From Casuarius casuarius (lineage: Eukaryota > Chordata > Aves > Casuariiformes > Casuariidae), in the NCBI GenBank assembly GCA_003342895.1, contig PTFA01000024.1:2521592-2585591 (forward strand): a DNA stretch of 64,000 nucleotides, given 5' to 3'. Below are positions 50,701-63,189 of this stretch, one piece after another. Within the stretch, counting starts at the first letter, position 1. The number at the start of each line of letters is the position of its first letter. Under the pieces are notes generated by a model. It saw only the letters and a program-made list of their open reading frames with translations. It did not search any database and was not told the DNA's origin. Position numbers and translations under genes: made by a program.

Positions 50701-53700
50701 AGAACGATCACTTGGAGCAAGCAGCAATTTATGCAAACTTTAAAAACAAGGGTGCAGTAAAAGTATCAGTCTTAAATTCTGCCTTCCCCTTCTGCTGCCA
50801 AAAAAAACATACTTGGCCATGATTGCTTCCCAGTTTCTTTTCAAACTCAGATCTGAGTTTAATTTTGAAGGTTTGAGCAGCACCTAATCAGTTCACAATC
50901 TTTTGCTTATCTAATGGCCGAAACCGAGTGTCATTTTACACAAACAACTAAGAAATTCCATTATGGCAGGGGACCATTTTATTTAATTAATTACTTCATA
51001 ACGAACACTTCAAAATAACTGGACAAGTACAATACTCAAAGGAATAAACTTTTTATGGCCCAGCTGTAAATACATGGAAATGTGGTATGAACAGGAACTT
51101 CAACAAATGCCTTACGCAAAAGCAATATAGTAGCTACTAAGAAGAACCAAAACCTATCAGGCTAACTATTAACAGGTCAGGAATATGTGTCTACTTAAGT
51201 GAAATGTTTGCTAAATACAAAAGGCACTTTAAGTACACACTGGTCGAACCAAAGTGTCCATAGACAGCGTTCCACTCTTTTTCCTAATGAAATTTAGTCT
51301 AGACTAGGTCAAAATCTGTAGAGTAGATGATATGGGACAAGGATAGACATAAATGATACATTACTCAAGTCATATAAATAGGTGAGATTTATATATTGTG
51401 GGCTATTCTGGTGATGGGAGAAGACTTAAAAAAGATGTAAGCTGAAAGTAATATACATTAGCTTTATCGTATGGCCTCTGTTAGCTCATTTTTCAGCTAA
51501 AATTCCATGTTCTCAGAATACCATAGTCTAACATTGTTGTGGCAGTTATGTTGAACAATGCTACTTTAAAATCAGCATACAAGTTAGATTATTTAATAAA
51601 AAAAAGTTACATTAATATATCTAAAAATGTATTTTTTAAAAAAATATATTATTTCACACCATATAGATACATGAGATAATGCATTTTCAAATGGAAGCTA
51701 GTAGTTATATCTATATTCTCTTTATCAGCATGCTGTCAGTTGTGTTTCCTGAGAAACTTGAAATTAGTCCTCTTTTACTGTTTTTTTTAAGATTAATTAG
51801 TTTTAGGAAAAAAACTTTCATATTAGGACTATTTTCAGCATGAGATTTTTAAAGTACATTCAATGGCAATTAGAATTTGAAGTTCAACAGAAAATTTAAG
51901 AGTCATTTGTAGAGACAGTATTAGTCATCAATTTCCCACACAAATATGTTTTATGGTTTGAAATGTCACTAAAATGAGTATTTTAGAACACAAAGCAGAA
52001 GCTCAGTCAGATAGGAACAGCTTGAGCTCCTTGTATGTTAACTTTCAAATACAGGGAAGTAAATGTAAGTTCTTTTTTTTTTTTTCCAAGGCCAAAGAGC
52101 AAACTCTCCCCCTCGGTTTAGGCTGCAATAAACTTGTCTCTATGTTTTCTTGGTGTGGTAACAAACAACACGTTTTTTGACTCTAAGGTATTAAATGATT
52201 GATCGTTTCAGTATTGGGAACCACCAAACTGAACCAGAAGGGTAACGTGTAAGTAGGTGACTATTAGGAGATCAAAGGTCTATTCCTTTTTCTAACTCAG
52301 ATTTTGTTTGATCTTGAGCAAAATGACTCATTTTCATTTGTCCAAACTCCTTATGTATAAAACTGCAACAACATAACTTTTTTTGTCTTGAATATAAAAG
52401 AAACTTATGGAACATACTGGAAATGAAAAGGTCATTTCTCTCTCTGTGTTCTTTTAATGTTCTCTGCCAAATTTTCCAAATTAACCATCTCTTCCCAACT
52501 TATAATCACAATACAGGGTAAAAATCGCTTCTCCTTTGGACACCTCAATTTACCCTCTTGGGTCTTATGCTTTCATTTCAAACTACTCAAAACAAAATAG
52601 CTTTCCCCCTCCAGCTTGAATCTGTAAGCATGTGTCTGCTGCTTGATAACGCTTGTCCCGTGCTCCATTGTACAGAAAGCTACTGGAAATGGAGGAAGAG
52701 CGTGGAATATTCTGCATTTGCTCAAGAAGAAATCTGCAGTACCTGCTCTGCTGCTCTGACTTTGATTATTTGTACGCCATGTAGGCTGGGTACGACCTCT
52801 GTGGGAAGGCATCAGTTAGTTGACAGCTACCAGTTAGCATGCTGGATTCACAAAAGGCCCCAAGGGATTGCTCCGTACACTGAAGTTGGCGTGGAGAACA
52901 TCTCCGGTCCAGCCAGGAGATGCCTCTGGCTACTGTCCTTACCATGACACCAGTCACACAGCAGAGCAGTGGCAAGACTGGCGGACTTCATCCCTTTATT
53001 TTCTAGTAGCTGATCTTGCTGTGTTGTGGGAAAGGGCTATGAGAAAGCACAGAGCCTATCAAAATATAATCCCCCGGCTGTTTTGGAGGCTCTAGGGATT
53101 GTGGCCACCTCCTTATCACATGTCAAAGGGAATGGGATTCATCGCTATAGATTGGCAGTCAAAGACCGAGATGTTAAAGAAAGCTTTTTTTTGCAGAGGA
53201 TCCAAAGTTTTGTTTAGTCTGCAAAATATGACCTAATTTATGTATTCTTTGCAGCAGAGTTTCTTTTTTAAAAAAAAACCTCTCTGCAGGTTGGTTTTAT
53301 ATTTGAAATTTCATGAGGAAAGACCATGTTAGATGAAAGCTTTCTGGTGCATTCATCTGAAGCCAGCTTTCCTGTAGAGTAAATCTGGAATTCTCATCAC
53401 AGTCTCCAAAGGAGCAATAACTCAATACTATAAAACAATCAACCTGTGCTTTCACTGACATGATTAGCTGTGCTCAGCAGGGGCAAGACTAAAATGACAA
53501 AAGGTATTAATTGCATCACAGTGTGAGAAAGGGAACATCCAAGTCAAGAACAAAAGTTACCAAGAGGGGATGCTGGTGTATCTATTGATTTTGCTTTTAA
53601 CTTCCATCAGCAGGGAAAGAGACAATGTGCCCATTAGCCTCTCTGAACTGTAAAGAATAAATGTTCAATCTTTGAGTGGATTTACAGGAAAAAGACGTAA

Positions 53701-53804
53701 ATTAAGTTTTGTAGGCTTTGGGTTAAATTTATTCATTGACTGGGACATGCACATTGAATGACCAGTAGCTCATATGATCTTTGATGAAGGCTAGCAATTT
53801 TGGA

Positions 53805-53827
53805 AAACAAACAAACAAACAAACAAA
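53805..53827 (+). repeat. AAAC microsatellite
   Basis: Five to six CAAA units in intergenic DNA. Confidence 0.9.
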
Positions 53828-54979
53828 TACATATTGCTCTACTCTGATCCTCTGACTTTGGCCAGGATTAGAAATAGAAATCAAAAAATTTATTAGGGAC
53901 AGCTGGGCTTGTTTGGTTCTTGAAATACCATATTTCCAACTAGCAAAATTAAAATTTCCCAGAAATCGAATGGGAAAGCTTTCAGTGGTTTCTGACATAT
54001 CTATACAGCTTCAAAGAGGGAGAATGAATGAATCTGAATGAGTGACAATAAGAGTGACCAACAACCTTCAGTGAAAATTATACTCAGAACTTTTTCCCTT
54101 TAGTTTCTTATTTTTGAATAATAACAGATTAGGAACAAGCCAATTTCTGTTGATGCAGTTGAAGCAGATATGTATGGCACACTACTTTTATATGATTTTT
54201 TTTTTTACATCAATAGACCAACAAGAAACTTCTTACACGCGCAGGGACACAAGCATACAGGGAAAATCTCACACAGAAACCTGGCTAAGGTTACAAGCCA
54301 GGGAACAATCAGCACTGTAACTCAGGTCTAGCGCTTTCTCTCCAGTGGAGAAAGAGAGGGCTTGAAGACCCCATCAATACATAATTACTTCCTTATAAAA
54401 AAAGCAAAGGTGTAATTGTAGCTCTGGAGTGATAGCTGATAGATACTATTTGTTCCCCATCTACACTGCACCAATTTCTGAATGAGGTTCTTTTTTTGAA
54501 ACTAATTCTCATAAATTACCTTTTAAGTATTTGCTTTAAAAAATGTTTACTCCCAGGAGAATGAAGTTAGGTTGGTAGGCTGAGCAGAGGAGCAATATTG
54601 CCCTTCAGGCTTTCCAAAAAGCTTGGTCAAAAGAAGGAGAGCTTCTGAAGCCCATTGCTGCCTGCTCAGCTCAGACGAACGCCCAGAAGGAACATACCAT
54701 TCACGGTTCCAGCTTTGCATGCTTGCCTTCATGTTCCTTCCCCCGAGGTTAAAAGCAATAAACACACACATATGGAATATCCCCATGAGGCAGGGTTTTG
54801 CTAAAGAGCGTATTTGCATACTTTAGGAAGTGCCAGTAAAATAAAGGCAGAACGCACAGCGCGATGAACTGATTTACACAGACAGGGAACACACCAACAT
54901 GCGAAGATTAGTAATACGGGAATTAACAAGCACATCACGGAAACAGGGAGAGGAAATGCATCTGTTCTTGCTCAAATCA

Positions 54980-55029
54980 GGGATGCTACTCTGGATTTAC
55001 ACAGGTTAAGCCAGAACAAAATCTGGCCT
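54980..55029. repeat. Palindromic repeat arm, GATTTACAC type
   Basis: GCTACTCTGGATTTACACAG then GTTAAGCCAGAACAAAATCT then GGCC corresponds well to the right arm of the same repeat group. The left arm is missing. Confidence 0.55.
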
Positions 55030-56334
55030 AAGAAGCAACACTGGTGGAATTGTCTTTAGTATTAAAAGAAATAGCGTACATTTGACTGTATTTTGGGGAC
55101 AAGGCTTAAATACATTTGGTGAATTTGTGGAACAGGAATTAAAGTGGAGAGGGATCTTCCAATTATGACTTCTGGAAGTGAAGCGAATGCTGGTGAAAGG
55201 GACTGGGATCGTATGTAGAGACCTTTACCTTTAAGTCTGTCTTAATCTGGAAACCCAACTGGGTTTGAAGGCTGGAAATATGTAGTGCCTTCTAGTTATA
55301 AGCCATTTACATGGACTGAGTATATCCTAACCTAGTTCAAGCAAAGAGATGTCCAGATCTTGAAAGCCATATTATTTTCAACGGCTTTTTGATTAGCATT
55401 ATTTCTTTTCTCCAATTAAATCAGTTTTTGAAAATCCTGGAGAATTATATCCCTTTTAAAAGTAAATACTGTCTATACTGTTTATATAGACAAATTTCTC
55501 TGATATTCATATCCTTTTATTTTCTCTTTAATAATAACTTAAAAGCTATATTTTGAGATTCTCTGATGTTTGTGCAGATGGGATGCAAAATAAAGGTTCA
55601 ATTAGTGGAAAAAGGAGCATTAAATTGGAGCTTATAATTTATGAAGTCTTTTCTCTTTGCAACTAAATATTTTACTAAAAACTCAAACACTACACCTAAG
55701 ATTTATCACACAAAATTTGGGATATGTTGACCAATGACAGTCTTTCCTTATGCTAGAATGTTATAATTGGCGTGAGTGCATTTTTTGTTTTGTTCATAAT
55801 TTAACCGTATGTAATGTAATTTAACTGTTTATTACTATTACTAAAGTAACTTAACTATGTTTGTAATTTAGTTATTAATAATTTATAAATGCAATGACAT
55901 AGCTATTACATTGAGGTGTGATGCCCTTTTAATCACTTTCAGTGTTTTTAATCCTTTTAATTAGAGTGAGGTGGAAGAGTCAGGAGGAAAGTATTCTTAA
56001 AATATAATAGCGTGATTGCTGAGGGCCAATGTGGGAGACTTTAGCAATCCAAAAGCTAGCTGAGAAAAGAATACAACAGGATACTGATGTCCAGCAAGTC
56101 TTGCAATGGACTGATGGCAAATTTCCCTTTCTTACGCAGAAAATGGAGAAAATTATGGCAAAGGAAATATTACCATCTGTAACAGCTGTCAGTCAAGAGA
56201 GAGGACATGACTGAGAATATGAAGGCGGAAGAGAGTATGGGTGGAAATGATTGTGAAATGAATGGAAGATCAGCAAAATAAAGACAATGGATTTCAAGAA
56301 AAAAACCACTTCAGCTGACTAGCAAAGCCTCATA

Positions 56335-56525
56335 ATATTCCCTCCAGTTCTGGGTCCATATGAAGAAATGTGCAGACAATTGGAGAGATCCAGAGAAGAG
56401 CAGTGGGAGTAACAGGACATACAGAAAGCCTGACCTAGGATGAATAGCTAAAAAAGTGGGTTGGGAAAAGACTTGTAAGAGCCATAACAGACTTCAAACA
56501 CATTAACAAGTGAAGAAGAGCATGA
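56335..56525 (+). mobile_element. CR1 LINE fragment, end of ORF2
   Basis: CTCCAGTTCTGGGTCC near 56342, GGAGAGATCCAGAGAAGAGC near 56381, AAGCCTGACCTAGGATGAA near 56426 and CAGACTTCAAACACATTAA near 56489 follow the end of CR1 ORF2 and the start of its 3' UTR. There are many substitutions and small deletions. It is truncated at both ends and has no coding capacity. Confidence 0.8.
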
Positions 56526-58696
56526 ACTCTACCCCACGTCCCCTCTCAGGCAACTTATCATAGGCTTACGCCACGGTGGGGAGGATGCAGGCAATACTGT
56601 GCTTTTAATGCATTGCTTTGTAACAGGCATACTGTTACTCTAATGCTATAACCAGCAGGAAAAATGACAGTGGTGAAGTGCACCCAGTATTGTAACGTGT
56701 GCTATACAAAGTAGTTGCAATATGATATGGTAGCAAGCATAGGAAACAGCAGGAGACACCACCAGGAGGATTAGTGGACTTTAAAGCAGTATGCTGGGGG
56801 CTTCTCTTCTAGCCGAGTTTAAACACTGCTAAAGATGAAATTAAAAAAGGGAGAAATCCAGGTCTTGAAGCAACCCTGAGACTGGTATTTTCAATGCTCT
56901 TTTCTTTAGAAGAGTCTGCATGGGGCTTATTTTTCCCCTTTTTTGTACTTCTCTCAGGCCCTGTATATATTTTTCCTGGGAGAACCTCATAATAGTTCTT
57001 AATTTTCTCCATCTTTGTTCACTCACTCCTATGGGTAAACATTTTGGGAAAAAAATACAGATAAGGTCTCTTTTCTCAGGCATTATGTTTGGCTGTTACT
57101 ATTGCTTTACAAACAGCAGAAAAAACTTGCCCTGGTCACATATCCTAGATCCTATCCGTTCCTGAGTTGGGGGCATAGTTAAAGCTAATATTTTAATTTT
57201 AATTTGATTCAAGAAAACTTTCTTTGTCTCTTTCATGAAATCAACTATCATAAGTCAGCATCTCACAGAAATTAACAGTGAAGAATTTATTATATGTAAT
57301 TTAAAGGCACTCAATCTATTTTTATCACTACTGCAGGAAAACAAAAAGTTAACATTTACCAGTGCAGTCTGAAAAAACGAGCAAATAATTTCATTATGGA
57401 AACTGAGGTGAGTACATTTTTCCCAAAACTTAAATATTTGCAAGATTAGGCTTAATAGTTCACCATTTGATCCCATTTTCTGTGCTTTCACAAATAAGAT
57501 TAACATTCTGAATATTATTTCTTTTGTTTGTCTTTCTAAAAATATCCTATTCAGCAGTGCAAACTACAAGCACTGTATAATCACGATTGGAAGCTATTGC
57601 CCCTTATCCTAGCACTCGTGTTAAAAAGTTGACGTAAAAACATGTGCAAGAAAGTCAAAATATTAAAATTTAGAATATGCTATAACATCAGGATTTCTTT
57701 GTTCTTTTCGGTAAGCTCTTCTTTAAAAAAATAGCAGCCTGTTATAAGTGATAGTGTACATACTTGAAATTTCAACTCAGACTGAGTAAGGACTTTTTCT
57801 GGCCTTCGGACATAGTTGCCCCGATGTAGGAGAAAAATCCCCACCTGGCAACAGAGGCTGCCACAGTGACAGCAGTGTGGGCAGGGAGAACCATGATTCA
57901 CTGCATTTTTTATGCCTCACTTCATCATCTGCACAGAGGAGAAGCGCATCTGGCCTAGGATTACTTTTCAGGGCTTTTTTCTTATCTGTTGTATTTCCAG
58001 GTCTGTGAAAAATAAGCTGGCGTTGGCCATCTTATGAAATACAAATGTGCTGGCCAGCAAAAACGATGGGAGATTTGTTTTATGAGGAATCTGAAGCATG
58101 GCCAGATAAGAACCTCGGTACTCTATAAATTACTTCGGTGCCATCCAGACAATATGATTACTGTAGTAAGCAATCAGAAAGGGAGATTAATCATGATAGA
58201 TCCATTGAAAAAAACACCCAACCCCTGAAAAACAACAAAACACGCTACATTTCCTGTAAGATGGTTGATAACCGAATGCCTTAGATTTTTCTTAAAGTAA
58301 TTTTTATTTAAAATGTTGTTTATTGCCATCTTCAAAACATTCTGGAAAGAGCAATAATACCTATAGGGAAGATCTCACTGGAATTTGAAGGCATTCATCA
58401 CTTTTTTAATTCTGTTTTATTACTGTCAACTGGAAAATTAAAGATTTAATTTAACCGGCTGGTTTTACTCTTGTCCCTTCTTAAAGAAAAATTCTTGGTA
58501 ACCTTGAAAAGTGCAAATCTCAAATGGAATGCAGTTATTTTGAGCACTGTCCATGTTTTCCATGTTTGAATTATCATGTGCATTCCCACAAGTAATATAA
58601 TACTTTCAAATGTATATTATCCCACTGGAGAATATCTGGATGAATAATACAGCACATAAGGCTGCAGATTAAAGACAGTCATTCTTGTGAACAGGC

Positions 58697-58718
58697 TTTT
58701 TTTTTTTTTTTTTTTTTT
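58697..58718 (+). repeat. 22-base poly-T tract
   Basis: Uninterrupted T run. No retrocopy can be recognised beside it. Confidence 0.9.
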
Positions 58719-61700
58719 GCACAGAGTAATAAAGGTTAGAATACATAAATTTGTTATCCATTCCTATTAAAATTCATTTTCTGTGGCCTATATTTAATGA
58801 GCGTTGGCTGTTAAATATAATTATCCAGTGTCTTTGAAAGTAAGTTTACCATAAAAAGTAATGTTTCTAATACAATGATAATTTTCTACGAACAGATTTA
58901 AATGTACTGTTTCAAGACTTTAGAAGAAAGCAAGGGCTGTAGCATCATTCTTTCACCATATGTGAAACACAGAAAGTCTATCATGTATTTTACATAGGAT
59001 ATTATTGGGACTTAAAGAAGTGGAAGATTATTTACATGAAGTTTTCATCTCATTTCCTCATTTAAAGATGAATTTTCCTGTTTGGACTACTTACGGTTAT
59101 TGTCTAATATTCACAGTGTTAGTTCTTCTGCCTATCGAAAGGATAGATGGTTGGCTCATATTTGAAATTTGTATGCAACCACTAAGCTGGAAAGATTTGC
59201 AGAGCTCAAGGTCAGGAAGATGAATGTGCAGAGCCTTTCTGAGAGTTCAAAGGTGCTTGCTTTCTTATTCACTGCTACTTGAGTGCCTGAGAAAAAGGAA
59301 ATTGCTTTTTCCTGGTTTGGCAATATCTGACTTGGCTGAAATAACTACTGCTTGAGATGTTGACTTCAAGTATAAATCAAACCGATGCATTTAATTCAGA
59401 TTTTCTGGTCAACAATTCAGACTGCAAAACAATATACTGGAAAGTAACACGGAGTTACAACTCTTCAGAAAGCAGTAATTTCCTAGTATTCAGGAAAAAA
59501 GACCTGCAAAATATTTTAAAAAGGACGGTAGCGAGGGACCCCCTGCACCAACCCCGCGGAGCCTCTGCCCCGAGAGTGCCTCCTTCCCCCAGGAGCGCCA
59601 TGGTGGCTACGCGAGAAATCAGATTTCAGGTATTAACATGATGTTATAACTCAATATCTAGTTATCTTTTCTAAAAGCCTGGTTACTGACAGACCAACAA
59701 ATGCATTTATAAACACGGGGGCTGAAAAATATTACCACTTCAAGATGTGTCCTATTCAATTATATGCCATCAAATCAAAGGGAGAGCTGACAATATCTGA
59801 CATATGCAGATGGTTGCAGCCTGCGAAGTATAATGCAAAATGTCAGGAAAAAGATGTGGCAAATCTGAAACTTGTTGTGTCTCACAAAAAGCCAGTATTA
59901 GCACCAAATGACATCCAGTTAGCTACTCCCAAATCTTTAGCAAGTATACCATATAAACATAGCTGTCATCACCCACCCAGATTTATTTTCAGAGATGCAT
60001 TTTTACCAGTTTTGAGGTGGTCGAGGTAATCTGAGAAAACATAATTATTACTAATACTATTAATTTAAATTGCACCTGTGTTTCCTGTGTCCAAGGCAAG
60101 CTTTGTTCCTGAAAGGCAGCAGCCGCCAGCACTGTGTGGCAGAGCAGGCAGCCAGGCTTATATGTTTCCCTCCCCATAAACAGCATATTAGTACAGCTGA
60201 AAATGATGCTGGGGATTACACGCAGCATGGGGATCTACAGTGCCAGCGGTAATCTATCACTGTCACCGTTACCTTAGCACGTCACTGCAGTTGCAATTTC
60301 TGCTCTTTAGTTGATGGACTTGTGCATTCGAGTTGCCAGAGATAAGAATATTTGCAGTTCATCAGAAAGAGCTTCATACATGAAATTGTGTGCAGAAATC
60401 TCAGCACAACTGTAGAAAACATTTGTCCTTAGTACCCTTAAAGCCTTTTCACTCATGACAGGGGGCCGGAATTTGCATCTTCAGTTCTTACTGCTAATTT
60501 TATTTTCTTTTGGCTTTATCTGAGTAGCTAGAAAACTGCTAACACTTTCCAAATATCACAGAAAAAGAAAAGTTCAGTTTGTTTTCTAAGGACAGATTAT
60601 ACTGCTTCATTGTGTTTCAGTTAACATCTCGATGATGTTTTCCATTAGTGGCGATCTTTAAAATCAATAGCACATTAAGAATGTAAGAAAATGCAACAGG
60701 AACTATTCTTTTAGATAGCACTTGCAAAATATTCATTTTACGGTGAATAAATTTATATATGATCAAGATAATTAGAGTGAGCGAGGGCTGCCTAAAGATT
60801 AATTGCTATAGTAAAATCCGATGTATCCGCGTCTAACAAAGAAAAAAACAACCAACTCAATAAAAGTTCACTCAGATGTACAGTGTTTCTGCTCTGCTTA
60901 AGGGATCTGACTAAAAGTTTTCAATCCGCAAACATGAGCAAGAGTTCAATAATTAATTTCCATTCTTTCAGTGATAGTAATCAATTTAAATGCTCTTCCT
61001 AACAGCATTATTGTAAATAAGAAATAAGCATCTAATAGAAAAATTAATTTCCGTACTCAGTTGGCCTGTTAATCCAACATCCATACAATCCCAGATTATT
61101 AATGATTGCAGACAGCAGGATTTTGCATAAAAAGAAGAAACAACACAGGAGAAGAGTTTTGCAGTAAAAACACTATTCTGTAATGCTGCTAAATAGGTTA
61201 AAAAGTGATTATTGCAGATAAGCTTAAGAGAGTCTAATTTTATAATCTTTGCTTTTACCACTGGTTCATGGCGAGCCTAATAAAACTCCTTTTACACTTG
61301 AAATGGGCAACTTACTGCTTCACAGCTTGCTTTGATAAAAATTCGTAAACCCTCTAGTGAAATATCACACTATAATCAGCTTAGTTTAGATTTTTGCCCT
61401 ATTTCAAAATAACTTATTTCTATGTGCTTAATAATGCTGATAAGGTTTCATTTTTGAAATCTAATCAGCCAGGTATATCTTTAACAAGAATCACTTCCTT
61501 TTATATATTTCAGATTCACTTTTTCTTCTTTAAAAGTGCTTTGAGATTAAAATATATTAGCATAGGTGACATTGCAACTTAATACTGCTGACTGCCCCGG
61601 GACAGCCTCAAAACTACAGTAATGTAGGTAAGGATTTTGACATGATATTTGAAAATACGTAAAAAAAATATTGCCAGCAGGCTTCTCGTGCTTCATCATG

Positions 61701-62159
61701 ACAGGACCATAAGCTCCATGCTACAGTTATCAATTGAAGAAAAATGCAAGCAATCTAACAGGTTAAGAAAACACTTTTGAAACATAGGGCTTTTCAGGGA
61801 AGCTTTAAAGAGCAGCAGTTTGGAGGAGGGGGTTATCTTTTTCCTACATTTCTGTTCATGTTTCCATTTTGCGTATCTTCTTTAACTTTAAATGTCTAGA
61901 AAAAGGAACAAAGAATTAACCTGCATTGAAAAAAGTTCTAGTTTGTGATTTAGTTCAGTAGAGAAAATAAAGACTCCAAAGCAAAAAGCTTTGCAGGAAA
62001 GGCTAAAATAGAACTCAGTATACTCATAAAAATACAATTCAGTAAACATCTCTTAGCAAAAAGGAAAGTCTATATACAGCAAAGATACATGTACTGCACG
62101 TTGCTATAGGATCTATCTCAAAATGTTTAGAACATTTTTCTTTACTGCATATCAGCAAG

Positions 62160-62300
62160 GTACAGAAGTGATATCACCCAACTCACAGAGGTAGAATGAA
62201 GCACGGAGGACCAGGAAACACAGAAAATCTGTTACAGAGAAAGTACTTCAATCCAAGTCTTGTAATTACTGAGCTAGTGATCTGAACACTGAACCTGTTT
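62160..62300 (-). repeat. Probable MIR-like SINE copy (reverse orientation)
   Basis: Worn match to the same reverse-complement MIR pattern: CAACTCACAGAGG, AATGAAGCACGGAGG, AAATCTGTTACAGAG, TCAATCCAAGTCTTG and GAGCTAGTGATCTGAACAC occur in the expected order. Divergence is high. Confidence 0.55.
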
Positions 62301-63189
62301 TACCAGGCTATAAAAAAGGATAGAAGAAAATTACAGCAATGATCCAACTTTGGGTGGACTAAGGTACCTTCTGCCCCAGTTTTGACATCTGGACCCAGAC
62401 TGCTTTGAGCTGTGTTTCTGAGGTGCACCTATGCTTGGCTAGCCAGCACCCTCAGAGACAACTACTTCTGTGCAAGCTGTGTTCGGTCAACACAACCTGC
62501 CCTTCAGCAGCTGTTGACACTGTAATTTTAAGATGAAGAAAAGAAGGCTAGAAAAGTGAATTAGGGCTAAGACAGAAGACCAAGGAAACTGCAGCTCAAG
62601 GGATATGTTACAGACAGACTTCGCTGTTCATGGCTTATAAATTATTTTTTTCAGCTAGAAGTTCACATACTATTGCTGATAGTAGTATGAGCGTCTGCTC
62701 ATAAATGGTATCCTCTATTAGCTGAAAGAGAAGGAGGATAAATTGAGCAGGCAATGGCTGCCGCTGTATATAGAAGCTGTGAATGGATGAAACAGCATGA
62801 GTTATGGGCCTTTCTGTGCCAGCCAGACTTTGGCTGGCTGGAGCAGTTGGTTGCAGTTGCAGGACTGAAGTAGTAGCATCATGCAGATAGCAGGCTGTAG
62901 AAGCCAGGGAGATGGGGATGGTGGATGGACAGGGAGAAATGCAGCTATTAGCAACATTTTGGTCCATCTAGGCAGCCACTGACTGTAACAGGGAAGAGAT
63001 GGTGTAGGAAAGAGATGAAGTGTTAATGAAATGGTTCCTGACTCTAGTCAAGGCTGTGCACACAGTTCTTTCCCAGTTAAATCCAAGTACAGGCTTCCTC
63101 TGCCACCAGGAAAGGGGTTCCTCTTCCAAGCACCATGTTGCTGAGGGCATGGCAGGTGAGTTGGTGAGAGGGCCACATTGTGTGCAAGC

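Larger units (their letters stand above)
47801..56334. other. Downstream intergenic region
   Basis: AT-rich, with a GC-richer segment at 49.85-50.42 kb preceded by an acceptor-like tract, a GC-richer patch at 52.6-53.0 kb, and repeat remnants at 53.8 and 54.98 kb. No protein-coding gene is recognised on either strand. Confidence 0.55.
56526..63189. other. Downstream intergenic region with a small CpG patch
   Basis: AT-rich unique sequence with poly-T at 58.7 kb, a compact CpG-rich patch at 59.52-59.62 kb and a probable MIR at 62.16 kb. The segment from 62.3 to 63.19 kb is GC-richer, but no gene or repeat was recognised in it. Confidence 0.55.

Noticed and set aside
54250..54340. Stretch with CTCAGGTCTAGCG, considered as a MIR copy
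   Set aside because: Only the last part resembles MIR and the preceding blocks are not in the expected order.
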